From Cyanobacteria bacterium UBA9579 (GTDB lineage: Bacteria; Cyanobacteriota; Vampirovibrionia; Gastranaerophilales; UBA9579), in assembly GCA_003499585.1 (NCBI GenBank), contig DNSU01000055.1, forward strand, positions 1 to 14,458: 14,458 bases of DNA. Direction: 5' to 3'. The notes beneath the pieces were generated by a model, which saw only the letters and a program-made list of their open reading frames with translations, was not told the origin of the DNA and did no database searches. Numbering within the stretch: position 1 is the first letter of the stretch; the number at the start of each line of letters is the position of its first letter. This document shows, piece after piece, positions 13,655-14,458 of the stretch. The translations under genes were made by a program, and so were the position numbers.

Positions 13655-14458
13655 ATGAACATTTTTAAAAGAACAAATAAAACCGAATCACTGGTAAACA
13701 GGTTTGCGACAATCATAGGTACATCTGTTTTTATTACATTGTTCTTTATTGCGGCATATAATCTTTATGCTAGTATTCCTATAATTAAACAATACCGTGT
13801 TGATAAAGATTTTAACCATGAAGCTTTGACAAATGTAGTATCTCAGAATTTTAAACAAAATGAAGATAAGCCCGACTATACTTATTTATCCCATATCTCT
13901 AATAATTTAATTGCTAATAATCTCATACTGTACGTAAGTGTAATTGATAAAAATTCTAAAAAATATGTATGGTCCAGTATGTCTGAACTAATAGGATCAG
14001 ATGCTCATATTAATAATCCATGGGGAAATAAGTTTTTTGCTCATAAATATCGTGGTCTGGATCATCAGGATATAAGAGAAATATCCAAAGAACAAGGGCG
14101 ATTTTTGGTTTCAGTTGGCTTTTTGGACAGTGATACATTAATCTCACTGATAAATGTTCTTTTAAAGGGAGATATAATTTTAGTTCTGATATTCATTATC
14201 TTCGGCTTTGCATCTGCTTTTACACTGGCAAAGTTTGTAACCAAGCCAATAAAAGATCTTGTAACGGGAGCGGAAGAATTTTCTAAAGGAAATTTAAAAT
14301 ATAGAGCACCGATTACAACACAGGATGAAATCGGTATATTGGCTCAGGCTTTCAATGATATGGCTAATAAACTCGATGCTTTATATTCCTCATTAGAGCA
14401 ACAGGTCCAAGATAGAACTAATGAGCTTGTTGAAAAGAATTCTCAATTAGAAGGTGCA
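13655..14458 (+). CDS. HAMP-domain membrane sensor, 3' part missing (window edge)
   Basis: The frame opens with ATG at 13655 behind GGGTAAAGAG and remains open for 268 codons to the window end. Residues 18-38 are a first membrane helix. A periplasmic sensor region of about 130 residues without cysteines follows, then a second helix at about 173-193. A HAMP signal-relay domain lies at roughly 194-247, seen as VTKPIKDLV, then QDEIGILAQAFNDMANKL. From about 243 a coiled coil begins with LEQQVQDRTNELVEKNSQLE, a segment that in many sensor proteins leads into a PAS, histidine-kinase or GGDEF module. The output domain is therefore outside the window and cannot be named. It is the third gene of the PilZ operon, which makes a cyclic-di-GMP enzyme or a sensor kinase both reasonable. 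Confidence 0.85.
   Translation, partial: MNIFKRTNKTESLVNRFATIIGTSVFITLFFIAAYNLYASIPIIKQYRVDKDFNHEALTNVVSQNFKQNEDKPDYTYLSHISNNLIANNLILYVSVIDKNSKKYVWSSMSELIGSDAHINNPWGNKFFAHKYRGLDHQDIREISKEQGRFLVSVGFLDSDTLISLINVLLKGDIILVLIFIIFGFASAFTLAKFVTKPIKDLVTGAEEFSKGNLKYRAPITTQDEIGILAQAFNDMANKLDALYSSLEQQVQDRTNELVEKNSQLEGA

Noticed and set aside
1..14458. tRNA, rRNA, CRISPR array, transposase or phage genes
   Set aside because: Reading both strands, I saw no T-loop-like tRNA segments, no regular spaced repeats and no DDE, integrase or structural phage motifs.

Overview
The window is AT-rich (roughly one third G+C by eye) bacterial DNA with many clear AGGAGG-type ribosome binding sites, good sigma70-like promoters and several strong hairpin terminators. 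Gaps between operons are unusually wide and full of palindromes and dispersed repeat debris. The gene set (CbiMQO metal importer, UvrA, PilZ protein, TPR protein, YkgJ-type Cys-cluster protein, HAMP sensor) does not fix the taxon. An AT-rich member of the non-photosynthetic Cyanobacteriota (Vampirovibrionia/Melainabacteria) or a similar Gram-negative-type lineage is my best guess, at low confidence. No tRNA, rRNA, CRISPR array, transposase or phage gene was seen.

Layout. 1-5000 is read from the minus strand: a HAD-type phosphatase cut by the left edge, a YkgJ-like Cys-cluster protein, a 139-bp palindromic element with 16-bp terminal inverted repeats, and a two-gene operon of a small FlgM-resembling protein followed by a TPR protein. 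After a hairpin-rich gap come a DUF2795 protein and a four-helix membrane protein with a Gln-rich loop. From 5200 on everything is on the plus strand. First is a compact cbiM-cbiQ-cbiO operon (Co/Ni ECF importer) with its own promoter. Next is a repeat-filled gap holding a 37-codon membrane peptide gene, then a secreted orphan protein, a second repeat-filled gap, and uvrA with a long terminator. Last is a promoter-led operon: a PilZ (cyclic-di-GMP receptor) protein, a two-helix small membrane protein that appears to start at a non-standard codon, and a HAMP-containing membrane sensor cut by the right edge.

How the genes fit together. CbiM/Q/O should form one importer for cobalt or nickel: CbiM binds the ion, CbiQ couples, CbiO hydrolyses ATP. 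No CbiN-like subunit is encoded here. UvrA is the damage-recognition ATPase of nucleotide excision repair and stands alone. The PilZ and HAMP genes suggest a signalling operon; the FlgM-like protein, if real, would hint at motility or sigma-factor control elsewhere in the genome. I found no clear multi-gene novel system. The best leads are the AUC-start small membrane gene, the 37-aa peptide, the nested alternative hairpins near 3600-3750 and the small repeat families in the gaps.
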